A DNA stretch of 64,000 nt, from NCBI GenBank assembly GCA_019279435.1, contig JAAALK010000080.1:94712311-94776310 (forward strand). Reading direction: 5' to 3'. Under the pieces are notes generated by a model. That model was not told the origin of the DNA. It saw nothing but the letters and a program-made list of their open reading frames with translations, and did no database searches. This stretch comes from Zizania palustris. Taxonomy: Eukaryota; Streptophyta; Magnoliopsida; Poales; Poaceae. Position numbers and translations under genes: made by a program. Shown here piece after piece: positions 1 to 10,625 of this stretch (position 1 is its first letter; the number at the start of each line of letters is the position of its first letter).

Positions 1-1380
1 TCTAGCCCCCCTAAGCAGTTTTTCTCGATACTTTAACTCCTGACGATTGCTCTCAAGTAAATCAACAATTTCTCGCTCATAAGATGATACCTTGTTGTCG
101 TCGTCGTCGGAGTCGTCGGAGGAGCTCTTTTCTTCCCTATCCCCAAGAGCCATTGAGCAGAAGCTCTTGCGGGATCTTCGGCGCTGGTGTGAGCGGCTCT
201 TCGGCTTGTCCTCGAAAGCCATGAAGCAGAGGCCCGCCGGATCGTCCTTGTCCTTCCCCTTCCTGATGGCGATCTCCTCATCGCTTGAGCTCGATGAAGA
301 GGAAGATGATGTGGACCGCTTGGAGTAGCTCTTCTCCATCTCGGCGAAGAAGGCCTTGTCGCGCTTCTTGTTTTCTCGCCGGTAGTCCTTCAGGGCCTTT
401 CTGAAGAATCTGGTCTTTGGCTTGCCCTTGATGAAGGAGGAGCTGTCGTGCTTGCCAGAGTCGTGGAAGCCACCACCAGTGCCCTTCTTGTGTCCATTGC
501 GCTTGGGGCAGTCGGCGATGAAGTGTCCTGGATCACCACACTCAAAGCATCCGGATTTTGTGCCGTGTCTTTTGAACATTCTCTTGTCATAGACACGACG
601 CACCAGGTTGTTAAACAGACACAAATCATCATCTCCCAATAACTCTAGCTGGTCCTCAGTGATAGACATCAAAGAGAACCCAGCACAGCTCACAGCAGAG
701 GGATCAACAGAAGATGTAGCAAGGGCCAGGGATTTTGATCCAGAACCAGTGAGATTTGATCTCAACTGGATATCTACCTCAGTGGCCTTCAGCTTGCTAA
801 ATAACTCAGAAATGGTCAAGGTATCGTAAGAAGTGCTCTCAACGATAGAGGATACCTTGATCTCCTAGATCTTTGGGTCCAATGTATGGAGAACCTTGAG
901 CGCCTGCTCATGATCTGAGACTAACTGAGCACCCTCAGCCTTGTTGTCCCGAAGCTTGTTTATGATTGACTGAAAACGACCAAACAAAGCCTCAACAGAT
1001 TCACCCGGCTTCTGTGTGAAATTCTCATATTCACGCCGGTAGGTCTGATAGAGCCGAGCCTTGACCTGTGCTGTTCCCTCATGGTGTGCCTTGAGGGTAG
1101 CCCAGATCTCTCTCGCAGTGGAGAGATGACTCACACGCTCAAACTCAGTGGGACCTAAGCCAGAAAACAGAATGTTCATAGCCTTACTGTTGCTCAGATG
1201 CTGAGCAATGATACCAGCAGTACCTTGCTCAGTAACTAGCAAAATGACAAACGTGGTGTGAACGCAAATGTCCCATATGTCCGAACCCTGGCTCATGAGA
1301 TAGGCTCGCATGCGAGCCTTCCAATAATTATAGCCATAGGCTTCCAAGGACGGGACCTTGCCAGGAGACGTCATAGTCAC
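1..1380 (-). pseudogene. gag: copia gag polyprotein of element A (partial, one in-frame stop)
   Basis: Nucleocapsid precursor of a Ty1/copia element. The start is the ATG at 1380, 47 bases downstream of the PBS on the minus strand. Residues 1-171 form a copia gag domain (YNYWKARMRAYL, LSTAREIWATLKAHHEG). A TAG at 865-867 replaces the Trp expected after LDPKI. The same frame then stays usable to a zinc knuckle CFECGDPGHFIADC (first Cys about residue 278) and an acidic, Ser-rich, Lys-rich tail reaching the window edge. Because the frame is otherwise kept, the copy was probably inactivated recently by a single G-to-A change. The C-terminus and pol are not visible. Confidence 0.8.
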
Positions 1381-1426
1381 TACTGGGGTTTAGAACCGGT
1401 TAAGGTATGGAAAAAAACCTAACCTT

Positions 1427-1438
1427 GCTCTGATACCA
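1427..1438 (-). other. Primer binding site of element A (tRNA-iMet type)
   Basis: Minus-strand TGGTATCAGAGC lies 2 bp inside the 5' LTR edge. It is complementary to the 3' end of initiator-Met tRNA and is the usual primer site of plant Ty1/copia elements. It fixes the LTR boundary at 1441. Confidence 0.9.
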
Positions 1439-1440
1439 CT

Positions 1441-3380
1441 TGTAGGACCGAAAGTAGCGACCAGAGGGGGGTGAATGGGCGCCTTAAAAATTCTTTCGAA
1501 TCAATGGCCTGTTCCCAATACCCAACGCACCTCAAAAGACTAAGCAGCAGAAAAATAAACAGAAGGCCTAAGTCTAAAGGTATCTAACCTAGAAGCAACT
1601 GTTGTCTAACAGAGAACTATCAAAGAAGTGCAACTAGGTAGATAAACAAAGTATAACAGGCCTAAACTTCTCAATGAAAAGATCTAAGTATATGTAGGGT
1701 GAAATGAGAAGTTACTGTCCAAATTTGTCTCCTGTTCGGAACTTGGCGAAGCCTCCTTCGCACGTCGAGGTCTGCTTCGGAGGTTGGTGACGAAGCCTGC
1801 TTCGGAGATCAGTTGCGAAGCATGTCGAAGATGCCGAAGGTGTTTGGGTCTAGTCTAGTTCGAAGTGAAGTATGCTTCGAAGCGAAGTATGACAAATGTC
1901 GGAGCCTGCTTCGAAGTGTGTACTTCGAAGACAAAGCTTCGAACACAGCTTCGAACCAACAGCTTCGAAGTCAATCCTTCGAACACAGAACTTCGAACTC
2001 AACAAACAGACGAACAACCTTCGAACACAGAAGCGAAGCCTGTCACACGACAGAAAACCAAATTCGAAGCCTACGCTCTACCTTCGAAAGGAGTAAGCTT
2101 CGAACCGAGAGGCGAAGGCTGATACGCGTCAGAGAAAACAAAACGAAGTCTAACAGAGGAACAAGCTCCGAAGTCAACTTCGAAACCCGTCGAAGTGAGG
2201 ACTTCGAGGGGCTCAAATCGGAGTACCTTCGCACAGATGTTCGAAGTAGAGACACTGTCAGTTTAAAAAATACTTCGAAGCAAGACACAGAAAACAAAAA
2301 TGCAGTCCGATGTTCGAACGAAGCCTCTGAGGATATACGTTCGAAGCCTGCCTCACGGAGCTGAGGGGCTTCGAAACTGAGATGATGGCTTCGCCAGAGA
2401 ACAGTCAAAAAGGCATTCAATCCAGTCTGCTTCGATCAAAAAGCTGTGCAGAAGAAGGTAAAAAGCTGGCAGCGAGTACTGTGGCTACAGTAGCAGTACT
2501 ACTTGCAACAGCAAGAACTAGTACTACTTCTCACGAAGAACACACGCAACAGAGACACAACCTCAGGAATAAAATCAACATAGCTCAACAAACCGAAGCT
2601 TCTTGAATCAGAGGAATCAATGCACACACCTCAACAAATAACAAAGAATTCAATCTCACAGGAGCAAAGTAAATGCAAGGCAAAAAGGGATGAACCTAGT
2701 GCCTGGCGGCGCACACAGGAGAGAGAACGTGAGAGGCAAAAATGACCCAATAGAGTGGAATTGATTTCAGCCAAAAGGGTAGTCCAAACCCTAGGGATTG
2801 GGGTCCTATTTATAGGCTCCCAACACTAGGAATATTCTACCAGCCCCTTAGGGTTTTTTACAGACTCAAGAATAAAGAAAAAGACTCTACTGCCCTTAGG
2901 TATTTTTACAGACACGACTGACTGACTGTGGGCCTAGAGTTACAGATGACTTATCCGGAAGCTAAGTTTTCGTAGCGACTACGGCTTCTCTTCTGGACAG
3001 TCGGATACAGAATCAATGGTTTTCAGTTTTGCGCCGAAACTGACAAAGCCTCCACCAGCTTTGCACCAGGTACCAGGATTGGGCCGGCCTGACTCCGCAG
3101 CTCTCTCAGCCCGGCAATCACTCACCGCCCGTGTACCTGAGTCAATCCTGGTCAACAGCCTAGTGGGTCTTCTGCTGCTCTTGGCTCATGCACCCGAATT
3201 GGGCCAGCCCGACTTCGCAGCCTCCTCTGCCCGACAGTCGCTCGCTGCCCGTGTACCTGAGTCACACGCGGCCCATGAAACAGCAGATCTCCTCTCTTCT
3301 TCAGTCCTCTTTGACTATCGCTGACAATGACTCATCACTTCTGGAGCCATGAGGCCCACGCTATTCAGCATGGCTCCTCA
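1441..3380 (-). repeat. 5' LTR of element A (family-A LTR, 1940 bp)
   Basis: On the plus strand it begins TGTAGGACCGAAAG and ends CATGGCTCCTCA, giving TG...CA ends. Further copies occur at 12300-14237 (inverted) and 31744-33704, and a diverged one at 36717-38166. Landmarks: a cluster of TTCGAA palindromes (1859-2378), a minus-strand TATA box (2805-2816), and a direct repeat of about 74 bp (3071-3144 and 3191-3264). Short plus-strand ORFs across 1813-2420 are by-products of the TTCGAA repeats. Confidence 0.92.
2805..2816 (-). promoter_or_regulatory. TATA box in LTR A
   Basis: CCTATAAATAGG on the minus strand, the orientation of the element. The same box is present in the other family-A LTRs (12864-12875 plus strand; 33130-33141 minus strand). 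It is the probable RNA polymerase II promoter separating U3 from R. Confidence 0.75.
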
Positions 3381-3740
3381 CCGCTCGACCCAGGTTCACC
3401 TGCTACGAACCTTGTCCATCGCCTCCGAAGTCCCTGCGCACCACAGACAAGCAGACAAGTGTATCCAGTACTCCGGAGACCTCTCCGGGTTAGCAACCTC
3501 CGGTACACACTCCGGTATACCGCCCAAAGTACCGAAGCCTTCGGTACGAACCCAGTCATCGTGTACTGTCGGACCCCTCCGACAGGCACACTCCGCTGCA
3601 CAGCTGCAGCAACCAAACCACCTCCGAACACCCTTCGGAGGTACAACCTCCGAAACCCCTCCGGAGGTACCCTTCGAACAGAGGGTAAAAATCCTGTCAA
3701 TCACTCATCACAAACACTGAAACCAACCCTTGGTTTCTCA
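3381..3740 (-). repeat. 3' LTR fragment of element B
   Basis: Ends ...TTGGTTTCTCA next to the polypurine tract. It matches 12266-12299 joined to 14238-14568 of the 5' LTR with only transitions. It carries hairpin-forming inverted repeats at 3529-3547, 3634-3654 and 3658-3667. The LTR is cut at 3381 by insertion of element A. Confidence 0.88.
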
Positions 3741-4936
3741 ATCTCCCCCTTGATGAGTGCATTGACAACCAACTTTAAAGTCCAAGAAAATTAAAAACTT
3801 TCAGCACACAAGTTACCATAAAAAACTCAGAAAAGAGCCAAATCATGTCACTTGACAAAAGAATTTTCCTCCCCCTTTCTCAAAAGAGTAAAAAAGCCCC
3901 TTCGGCAATAAAAACTCCCCTTGAGTTAAGTTTCCCTTTGGCAATAAAGAACCTTCTCCCCCTTTATGTCAAATGTTCTCCCCTTTTGAAAATTATACCC
4001 CTTGCGGCAGAGAACGAAGCAAGTCTCTCCTGGAATTTCTCCCCCTTTGGCAATGCAAGCATCAAGGAGCATGTAAAAGATGCAAAGCTTTGAAATGGGC
4101 AGAATTGCAAAGACATATGAAGCAAAAATATGCCAACAATAACACCAATGATCATGGGCTCAGCTCAAATTAACATTCTCTAAAAACATGATGAAGCATG
4201 TGATTTGATCATTTTTGAAATAAAAGCATCACCACTTAGTGAAGGAGACTAGACAAGTAAAAGCAAGGACTGCGCAAAGCTAGTCAATTTCTACTCTAGA
4301 CAGACAAGTCCAGTTCAAATGGAGCATGAAAAGCAAACTTGACAATCAATGAATTTTCGTTGTTCGTTTCTTAGTGCCAGGGGTTATTTGTTTGTCCACC
4401 ATATACTTTCCAATCCGGCCAAGCCTAGGCATGAAAGCCATAAGAAGCTTAAGGCAAAGATTTTGGTATACACTATACTATTCCAGTTCAGACCAATGTG
4501 CAATGGTAAGCAGTCTAGAATAGGGTAGTGCGACAAACAAACCCACCTGGATCTTTTCACTTAAAGCATGCAAATCATAGAATATTTGATTTTAACTAAG
4601 TGTACCAATTGTTTGGTATTTCTATGAATATCCATGAAGATGTAGAACAATTTTTCAAGTTGCAATTTTTAGCATCCAATGAACAGTGTCTTGCTATCAA
4701 GCAGATAAAAGATAGCTAAAGCAGTCCTGCCTAAACATGCTAGATTCAAGACTAAGCAGTGAGCATGATTTGATTTTGAAAAGAAAGCATCATGCACATG
4801 AATGTTCCAGATAAGTTAAAAAGGAGCTGAGCTGTCATGATGTCATGAATTATAAGCAGGCATACAAGTGCAAAAGATGTAAATGCAATTTAGCACACAA
4901 TTAGCAAAGGCATATCCATCTAAGAACTGCTCCCCC
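3741..4936 (-). other. 3' non-coding region of element B with repeated polypurine tracts
   Basis: No gene is seen. On the minus strand AAGGGGGAGAT directly abuts the 3' LTR and is the PPT that primes plus-strand DNA synthesis. Further purine runs of the form AAAGGGGGAG or AAGGGGAGA occur near 3869, 3913, 3956, 3971 and 4039. Multiple PPT-like tracts upstream of the 3' LTR are described for Sireviruses. The rest (4060-4936) is AT-rich with no recognisable domain; the equivalent region in copy C2 is 53034-54129. Confidence 0.75.
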
Positions 4937-7900
4937 TCACAAAATGTCGTAAGGGTGACAAATGCCAAGTTCCCCACGCAAGTAGGCAAATCGAGAAGCA
5001 TTGAGGGGTTTTGTAAAAATGTCGGCAAGCTGGTGTTGGGTATCAACATATTGAAGTTCAATATCACCCTTCTCATTGTGATCTCTGAGAAAATGATACC
5101 GTACATCAATGTGTTTGCTTCTGGAGTGCTGAACCGGGTTGTTTGCAATACAAATAGCGCTAGTGTTATCACAGAAAAGTGGAACACTCTTATATTCTAA
5201 CCCGAAATCCCGCAAAGTGGAAACCATCCACAAAATCTGAGAGCAACAGCTAGCTGCAGCAACATATTCGGCCTCAGCCGTCGATTGTGCAACACTAGAC
5301 TGTTTGCGGGAAGACAAGCAAACCAGAGATGTACCCAGAAAATGACAAGTACCAGAGGTACTCTTCCTATCAATTCTACACCCAGCAAAATCCGCATCGG
5401 AATAACCTCGAAGACATAAAGATGAAGATGCTGAATACCATATGCCAAATTCTAGGGTGTGTTTGAGATACCTTAGAATGCGCTTTACCGCTTGGCGATG
5501 CGAAGCTCGTGGGGAAGCCTGAAAACGAGCGCACAGACACACAGCGAAGTGTATGTCAGGCCTCGTAGCAGTCAAGTAGAGAAGGGAGCCGATCATGTTT
5601 CGGAACTCCTTCTGATCTACGGCTTCTCCATCTTCGTCAGGGTCCAATGCTACAGATGTAGCCGTTGGAGTGGCGAGGGGCTTCGCATCGGACATGTCGA
5701 ACTTCTTGAGCAGGTCCACGGTGTACTTTGTCTGGTGGACGAAAGTACCTTGTTTGATTTGCTTGATTTGCAAACCAAGGAAAAATGTGAGTTCACCCAT
5801 CATAGACATTTCAAATTCCCTGCTCATGGTATCTGCAAACTCGGCAACCAAAGCATGAGAGGAGCCACCAAAGATGATATCATCCACATAAATCTGAACT
5901 AGGAGGAAATCTTTGCCATGCTTGAGAGTAAACAAAGTTTTATCAACAGAGCCCATCAAATACCCTCGCTCAAGCAGAAAAGACTTAAGTCTATCATACC
6001 AAGCCCGAGGGGCCTGCTTGAGTCCATAAAGAACCTTATGATGTTTAAGGACTTTATGTGGGTACTTGGGGTTTTCAAAACCAGGGGGTTGTTTTACATA
6101 AACATCTTCACCTATGAAGCCATTAAGAAAAGCACTTTTGACATCCATTTGATAGAGTTTGAATCCCCGGGATATCGCAAAGGCAAGCAAAATCCTAATG
6201 GCCTCAAGGCGAGCAACAGGTGCAAAAGTTTCAGTAAAATCAATCCCTTCTAGTTGAGAAAAGCCCTGAGCTACAAGTCTAGCCTTGTTCCTAACTATAG
6301 TCCCATCCTCCCCTTGTTTATTTTTGAAAATCCATTTTGTTCCAATGAAATGAACATTTGGTGGAGGATCAACTAAAGTCCAGACTTGGTTTCTCTCAAA
6401 ATTTTCCAGTTCCTCATGCATGGCATTGATCCAACTAGAATCAGAAAGTGCATGACTAACATCTAAAGGCTCGAAAGAAGCAACAAAAGCAGCATTGGTG
6501 AAATGGGCATGAGAACGTGTTACCCTTTGATCAAGCTCACCAATGATCTGCTCGGGAGGGTGCATCCTTTGAACATGATGTGGAGCCTCGCGGCGGGATG
6601 CAGTCTCCCCCTCAACTTGTGCGTTGGAGTGGTCCAAGATGACCGATGTTGAGGTAGTTGCTTCGGGACCTTGTGCCGAAGTGGTTGAAGCGGGGTCAGC
6701 TTCGGGGGTTGATGTCGAGGGTAGTAGGGGTTCATCCTCGAATTCTCCGGGATCTTCTTCTTCGAATAAGGTCTGTTCCATGTCGTGTTCATTTGCCTGT
6801 TCAAAAGCAGAACTAACAGAGGGGGTTGATTCATCAAAAGTCACATCACATGACTCGATGACAGTGTTAGTTTCCAAATTATAAACACGATAAGAATGAC
6901 CATGAGTTGTGTAACCCAAAAAGATCCCGTCAGAAGAGCGCGACTCAAATTTATCCAAGTTACCACGTTTTAGGATAAAGCAGCGACAACCAAAAACTCG
7001 AAGATGAGTAACCTTGGGCTGTCTCCCAAAACGCAGCTCATAAGATGTCAAATTTAAAATTGAGCGCAAGAAGATTCGGTTTGAGATGTAACATGCAGTG
7101 GTCATGGCCTCAGCCCAGAATTTTCTAGGAGTCCTATGCTCATCAAGCATCGTCTTAGCCATCTCAACCAAAGTGCGGTTCTTCCTCTCAACAACACCGT
7201 TCTGTTGAGGAACCCGCGGAGCAGAGAATTGATGTTCTATGCCATGCTCCATGCAAAAGTAAACAAAGAGACTATTTTTGAACTCAGTGCCATTATCGCT
7301 TCGAATGAATTTTAATGCACCAGGAAGTTCAGTGAAAAGTCTCAAAGCCAAGCTCCGAAAGTGTGAAAACACTTCATCCTTGCTTGCAAGAAAGAAGACC
7401 CAAGAGTAGCGAGAGAAATCGTCGACAATTACTAGAACATACCACTTCCCGCCTAAAGAACTAACCCGAGAAGGACCTATAGTGTCCATATGGAGAAGTT
7501 CTCCGAGTTGTTCAGTCATCACTGTGGTGACTGGCGAATGCGAAGCGGCAATCATTTTTCCATGTCGACAAGGAGCGCAAACTAAATTCTTCTCAAACTT
7601 GAGCTTGGGAAATCCTCGGATCAGGCCTAGGGCACTCAGACGAGCGAGCAACTCAAAGCTCATATGCCCTAGTCTCCTATACCACTTCCAAAGCTCAGAA
7701 GTTGAATGTGCAACAAGACAGTGAGAAGAACCAGAGGACTCTGAAAAATCAGCTCCAAAAACTCTCCCAACTCTAAAGATCTTACACACCACAACGCCAT
7801 CAGAATTGAGTACTTGCGAAGTATCGCGATGGAATCGCACTTCGAAGCCCTCATCAAGCAACTGAGATACAGACAGCAAATTGTATCCCAGGTTTTCAAC

Positions 7901-8089
7901 CAAAGCAACATCTTTGAGAGTGAAGTTCGAGTTAATTCTTACCACACCTTTACCTTTCACTCTACTCCTTCGATTGTTTCCGAAGGTGATATGTTCCCTT
8001 TGCTTGGTTGTGGTGAGGTTGGAGAACCATGCTGCATCTCCGGTCATGTGGCGCGAACAACCGGAGTCCATGATCCACGTGCCCTCCAA
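4937..8089 (-). CDS. pol: Ty1/copia pol polyprotein (protease, integrase, RT, RNase H) of element B
   Basis: Retrotransposon polyprotein, 1050 codons without a stop. Protease DSG at residues 8-10; GAG-pre-integrase/zinc region about 130-178; integrase catalytic D202, D265 (SDNGTEF) and E301 (VVERKNR); RT about 567-805 with YVDD at 734-737; RNase H about 895-1040 (SDADFAG, AEAEYVAAA, CDNTSAI). The frame stays open upstream to a TAG at 8105-8107, which separates it from gag in the same frame, so expression would need readthrough or the ATG at 8089. Oddities: the first zinc-ligand His of the integrase is Tyr (residue 137; His in copies C1 and C2), and LVCWSS reads LVCLSS near residue 925. Probably inactive despite the open frame. 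Confidence 0.9.
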   Translation of the reverse strand: MEGTWIMDSGCSRHMTGDAAWFSNLTTTKQREHITFGNNRRSRVKGKGVVRINSNFTLKDVALVENLGYNLLSVSQLLDEGFEVRFHRDTSQVLNSDGVVVCKIFRVGRVFGADFSESSGSSHCLVAHSTSELWKWYRRLGHMSFELLARLSALGLIRGFPKLKFEKNLVCAPCRHGKMIAASHSPVTTVMTEQLGELLHMDTIGPSRVSSLGGKWYVLVIVDDFSRYSWVFFLASKDEVFSHFRSLALRLFTELPGALKFIRSDNGTEFKNSLFVYFCMEHGIEHQFSAPRVPQQNGVVERKNRTLVEMAKTMLDEHRTPRKFWAEAMTTACYISNRIFLRSILNLTSYELRFGRQPKVTHLRVFGCRCFILKRGNLDKFESRSSDGIFLGYTTHGHSYRVYNLETNTVIESCDVTFDESTPSVSSAFEQANEHDMEQTLFEEEDPGEFEDEPLLPSTSTPEADPASTTSAQGPEATTSTSVILDHSNAQVEGETASRREAPHHVQRMHPPEQIIGELDQRVTRSHAHFTNAAFVASFEPLDVSHALSDSSWINAMHEELENFERNQVWTLVDPPPNVHFIGTKWIFKNKQGEDGTIVRNKARLVAQGFSQLEGIDFTETFAPVARLEAIRILLAFAISRGFKLYQMDVKSAFLNGFIGEDVYVKQPPGFENPKYPHKVLKHHKVLYGLKQAPRAWYDRLKSFLLERGYLMGSVDKTLFTLKHGKDFLLVQIYVDDIIFGGSSHALVAEFADTMSREFEMSMMGELTFFLGLQIKQIKQGTFVHQTKYTVDLLKKFDMSDAKPLATPTATSVALDPDEDGEAVDQKEFRNMIGSLLYLTATRPDIHFAVCLCARFQASPRASHRQAVKRILRYLKHTLEFGIWYSASSSLCLRGYSDADFAGCRIDRKSTSGTCHFLGTSLVCLSSRKQSSVAQSTAEAEYVAAASCCSQILWMVSTLRDFGLEYKSVPLFCDNTSAICIANNPVQHSRSKHIDVRYHFLRDHNEKGDIELQYVDTQHQLADIFTKPLNASRFAYLRGELGICHPYDIL

Positions 8090-8104
8090 GCCTCGATCTG
8101 TCGC

Positions 8105-10563
8105 CTACACATGATAAGAATGTCTCGATCGCTCAGTGCTGGGGTGATTGAAATAATGACGAGGCATCCAGCACTGAGTGACACGAGTAGTAGGCGCAGT
8201 AAAAGTAGACGGTCTACGCACATAATAATCAGAATAATGCAAAGTGCGAGGTCTACCTACATGCTGCGAATGAACAACATGTCGAGGTCTCCTACTCTGA
8301 CGAGGTACAAATCTGCTAGCCCGAGGTCTACCACCATATGGGACATGGTGAATACCTCGAGGAGCAAAACCTCTCCGAGAAGCACGAGGAGCCTCGAAAG
8401 CAGGACGATAGTAAAACTCAGACTCATGCATACCTAAAGATGGGTAATGCATGTCCTGGTAACTCATCGCCTGAGAGCGTCGCTCATCCTTGATGCGACG
8501 AAAACAGAACCCAACCAAATGACCCGCCCGCTGACAGTAGGAACAGTGAAAAACTCTCCTGGGGGCACTCTCATGGGTCACAGGAGCAACTCTCACAGGC
8601 TCCTTGGGTTTTCTCTGAGTGGTTTTCTTGGGAGGATTTTTCTTGGTAGGAGGAGTGGTTTTCTTTGGTGGATGGGTAGGCTTTTTGGCTGATGGGGTGT
8701 CTAACAGAGCTCTTTCTTTCTCTAAGGTAGTGGGAGAGGTAAAAACAGTTTTGGACTTACTGTCTGAAGGTGTCCTCTCAAAACCCAAACCTAGAGCTAC
8801 CCCTGCTCTGTCATCACACAACTTGGTCTTGGCCAAGAGCAAATCCATCCTACCCTTTCCCTCAGTGCATTTATTAACCACGGAAAGAAGGTATTCATTT
8901 TCGGACATGAGATTCTCAGCTCGCTCTCTAACAGTGCCTAGCTGGTCCTTAAGGGTAATGCAAGTGTCACAAACAGGTTGCACATCCTTAGAACTACCGG
9001 CCTCTCCAATCTAGCCTCCAAATCATGAACATGCTTATCACGTAAATTAATGCTATTGCGCAATAAAGAGCAGTTCATGCAATCGACAACATCATGAGGT
9101 CTAGAATCCACCTCCAAAAGCTGCTTCTGTGCAGTCTCAAGCTCAGAAAGAGTTTGAGCATGTACAGAACGCAACTGAGCAAGCTCACCCATGACAACAG
9201 AGCAAGATTTACATTCAGCATCATTAATCTTAGACTTAAGCATGGCATATTCAGTAGAAACAGATTCTAGCCTAAGTCTAAGGTCTTTTCTTTCTCTAGC
9301 GGCTTGCACAAGTAATCTATCCTGACCAAGAACTACTTCATTCAGCTCATCTAATTTAATTAGTAGCTGGTCAGATGATAGGTTTACCTCAGTTGAGTCA
9401 AGCTCATCGCCGCTGTGATCGCTGTCGGCCATGAAGCAAAGGCCGGTGAAGTCTCTTCCCTTCTTGTCCTTCTTGTCCTCCTTTCTTGGGGACTCCTCCT
9501 CCTCAGAGCTCGACTCCTCGGTTGAGGAAGTATCGATGTTGCTGAGAGCAGCAACAAACGCTCTGGAAGCGGCCTTGGCTACTTTCTTAGCCATCTTGCC
9601 GCGCCTGCCCTTCACAAAGGGTTTCCTCTCCTTGTGGTATTTGGGGCGCTCACTCTCATCTCTCTTTTTGAGCTTAGGGCAATTAGCCTTGATGTGTGAA
9701 GTGTCACCGCATTCAAAACAACCACCAAAACCACTTCTCCTCTGATCCCGTCTCTCATGATGAAAACGGGTGAACCTCCGGGCAATGAGAGCAAGCTCAT
9801 CATCAGCTAGAGTGTCCACCTGCTCCTTTGTGACGGAGACCAGGGAGGACAGAGCAAAACCATCTGCAAAAACACAAGTACCAGATGTGCTTGGTTCTGC
9901 AGTGGTGCCACGGCTAGTGCTAGAAACCAATGCCAATGGCTATGGCAAAGAGCTTCTGTGCACAGCAAGAGATGCCTTGGCAATCTCTGTGGACTTCAGC
10001 TTGCTAAAGAGCTCGTCACAGGTCAATGTGTCATAACCTGTGGACTCCTCAATGCTGGATATCTTTACTTCCCATATGCTACGGTCAAGAGCATAGAGAA
10101 GCTTGATAGCCCTATCATGATCACTGTAAGCAAGCGTCCCGTTGGATCGCAAGTTACTCACTACCGCATCAAAGCAAGAAAACATGACATCTATAGATTC
10201 ACCAGGTGCCTGCACAAACAGCTGGTACTGTTAGTTGTACGTGCTCTAGCGCCTGGCCTTAATCTGAGTAGAGCCCTCATGAAAGACAGTGAGAGTTGTC
10301 CAAATCTCCCTAGCAGTCCTAAGGTGCTGCACCCTATCGAACTCACTTCTACTCAAACCGATGAACAGTATATTTCTTGCCTTGGAATTGTCATTATATT
10401 GATCCTTCTCAGTCTGAGAGGTGCGAGTCTCAGGGATGGAGTATTGTGAGTCCACAATCTCCCAAATTGCATTTCCTTGGCTTAATAAGTAAGCCTCCAT
10501 GCGAACCTTCCAGTATGCAAAGTCTGTCCCATCGAACAGAGGAATTTTACTGCCTCTATCCAT
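8105..10563 (-). pseudogene. gag: Sirevirus-type gag of element B (stops and one frameshift)
   Basis: Capsid/nucleocapsid precursor. The start ATG at 10563 opens MDRGSKIPLFDGTDFAYWK, the copia gag N-terminus. In-frame stops lie at 10246, in the next few codons, and near 9937. A zinc knuckle CFECGDTSHIKANC is at about 9720-9679, followed by a Lys/Ser/Glu-rich stretch, an acidic region and a probable coiled coil (about 9350-9000). A 1-nt deletion near 8995, relative to copy C1, shifts the frame; the C-terminal Pro/Lys/Arg/His-rich part then runs in the pol frame (8983-8105) and ends at TAG. The long coiled-coil gag is characteristic of Sireviruses. Confidence 0.85.
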
Positions 10564-10613
10564 GTCGCCAACAGATCACAAAACCGGTTAAGGTCAACTG
10601 GTGATCTTAACCT

Positions 10614-10625
10614 GCTCTGATACCA
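10614..10625 (-). other. Primer binding site of element B (tRNA-iMet type)
   Basis: Minus-strand TGGTATCAGAGC, 2 bp from the LTR edge at 10628, with gag starting 51 bp downstream. Confidence 0.9.

Larger units (their letters stand above)
1..3380 (-). mobile_element. Sirevirus-type Ty1/copia element A, 5' part (continues left of window)
   Basis: Read on the minus strand the order is 5' LTR (3380 to 1441), a 2-bp spacer, a tRNA-iMet primer binding site (1438-1427), then gag from 1380 leftwards off the window. The right end abuts LTR sequence of element B at 3381, so A is inserted in B's 3' LTR. The other LTR, the pol genes and the second TSD copy lie outside the window. The copia gag with one CCHC knuckle and a Ser/Asp/Lys-rich tail, the iMet PBS and the LTR of about 1.9 kb fit the Sirevirus (Maximus/SIRE) lineage. 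The lineage call is from recognition, not alignment. Confidence 0.85.

Noticed and set aside
1859..2378. TTCGAA cluster as heat-shock elements
   Set aside because: Heat-shock elements need GAA and TTC units separated by two bases (TTCnnGAA). TTCGAA has no spacer, so the consensus is not met.
1813..2420. Overlapping ORFs of up to 183 codons on both strands inside LTR A
   Set aside because: Produced by the TTCGAA/GAAGCC repeats. They lie in a non-coding LTR, and equivalent frames recur at 13459-13966 and 32028-32616 without conserved protein sequence.
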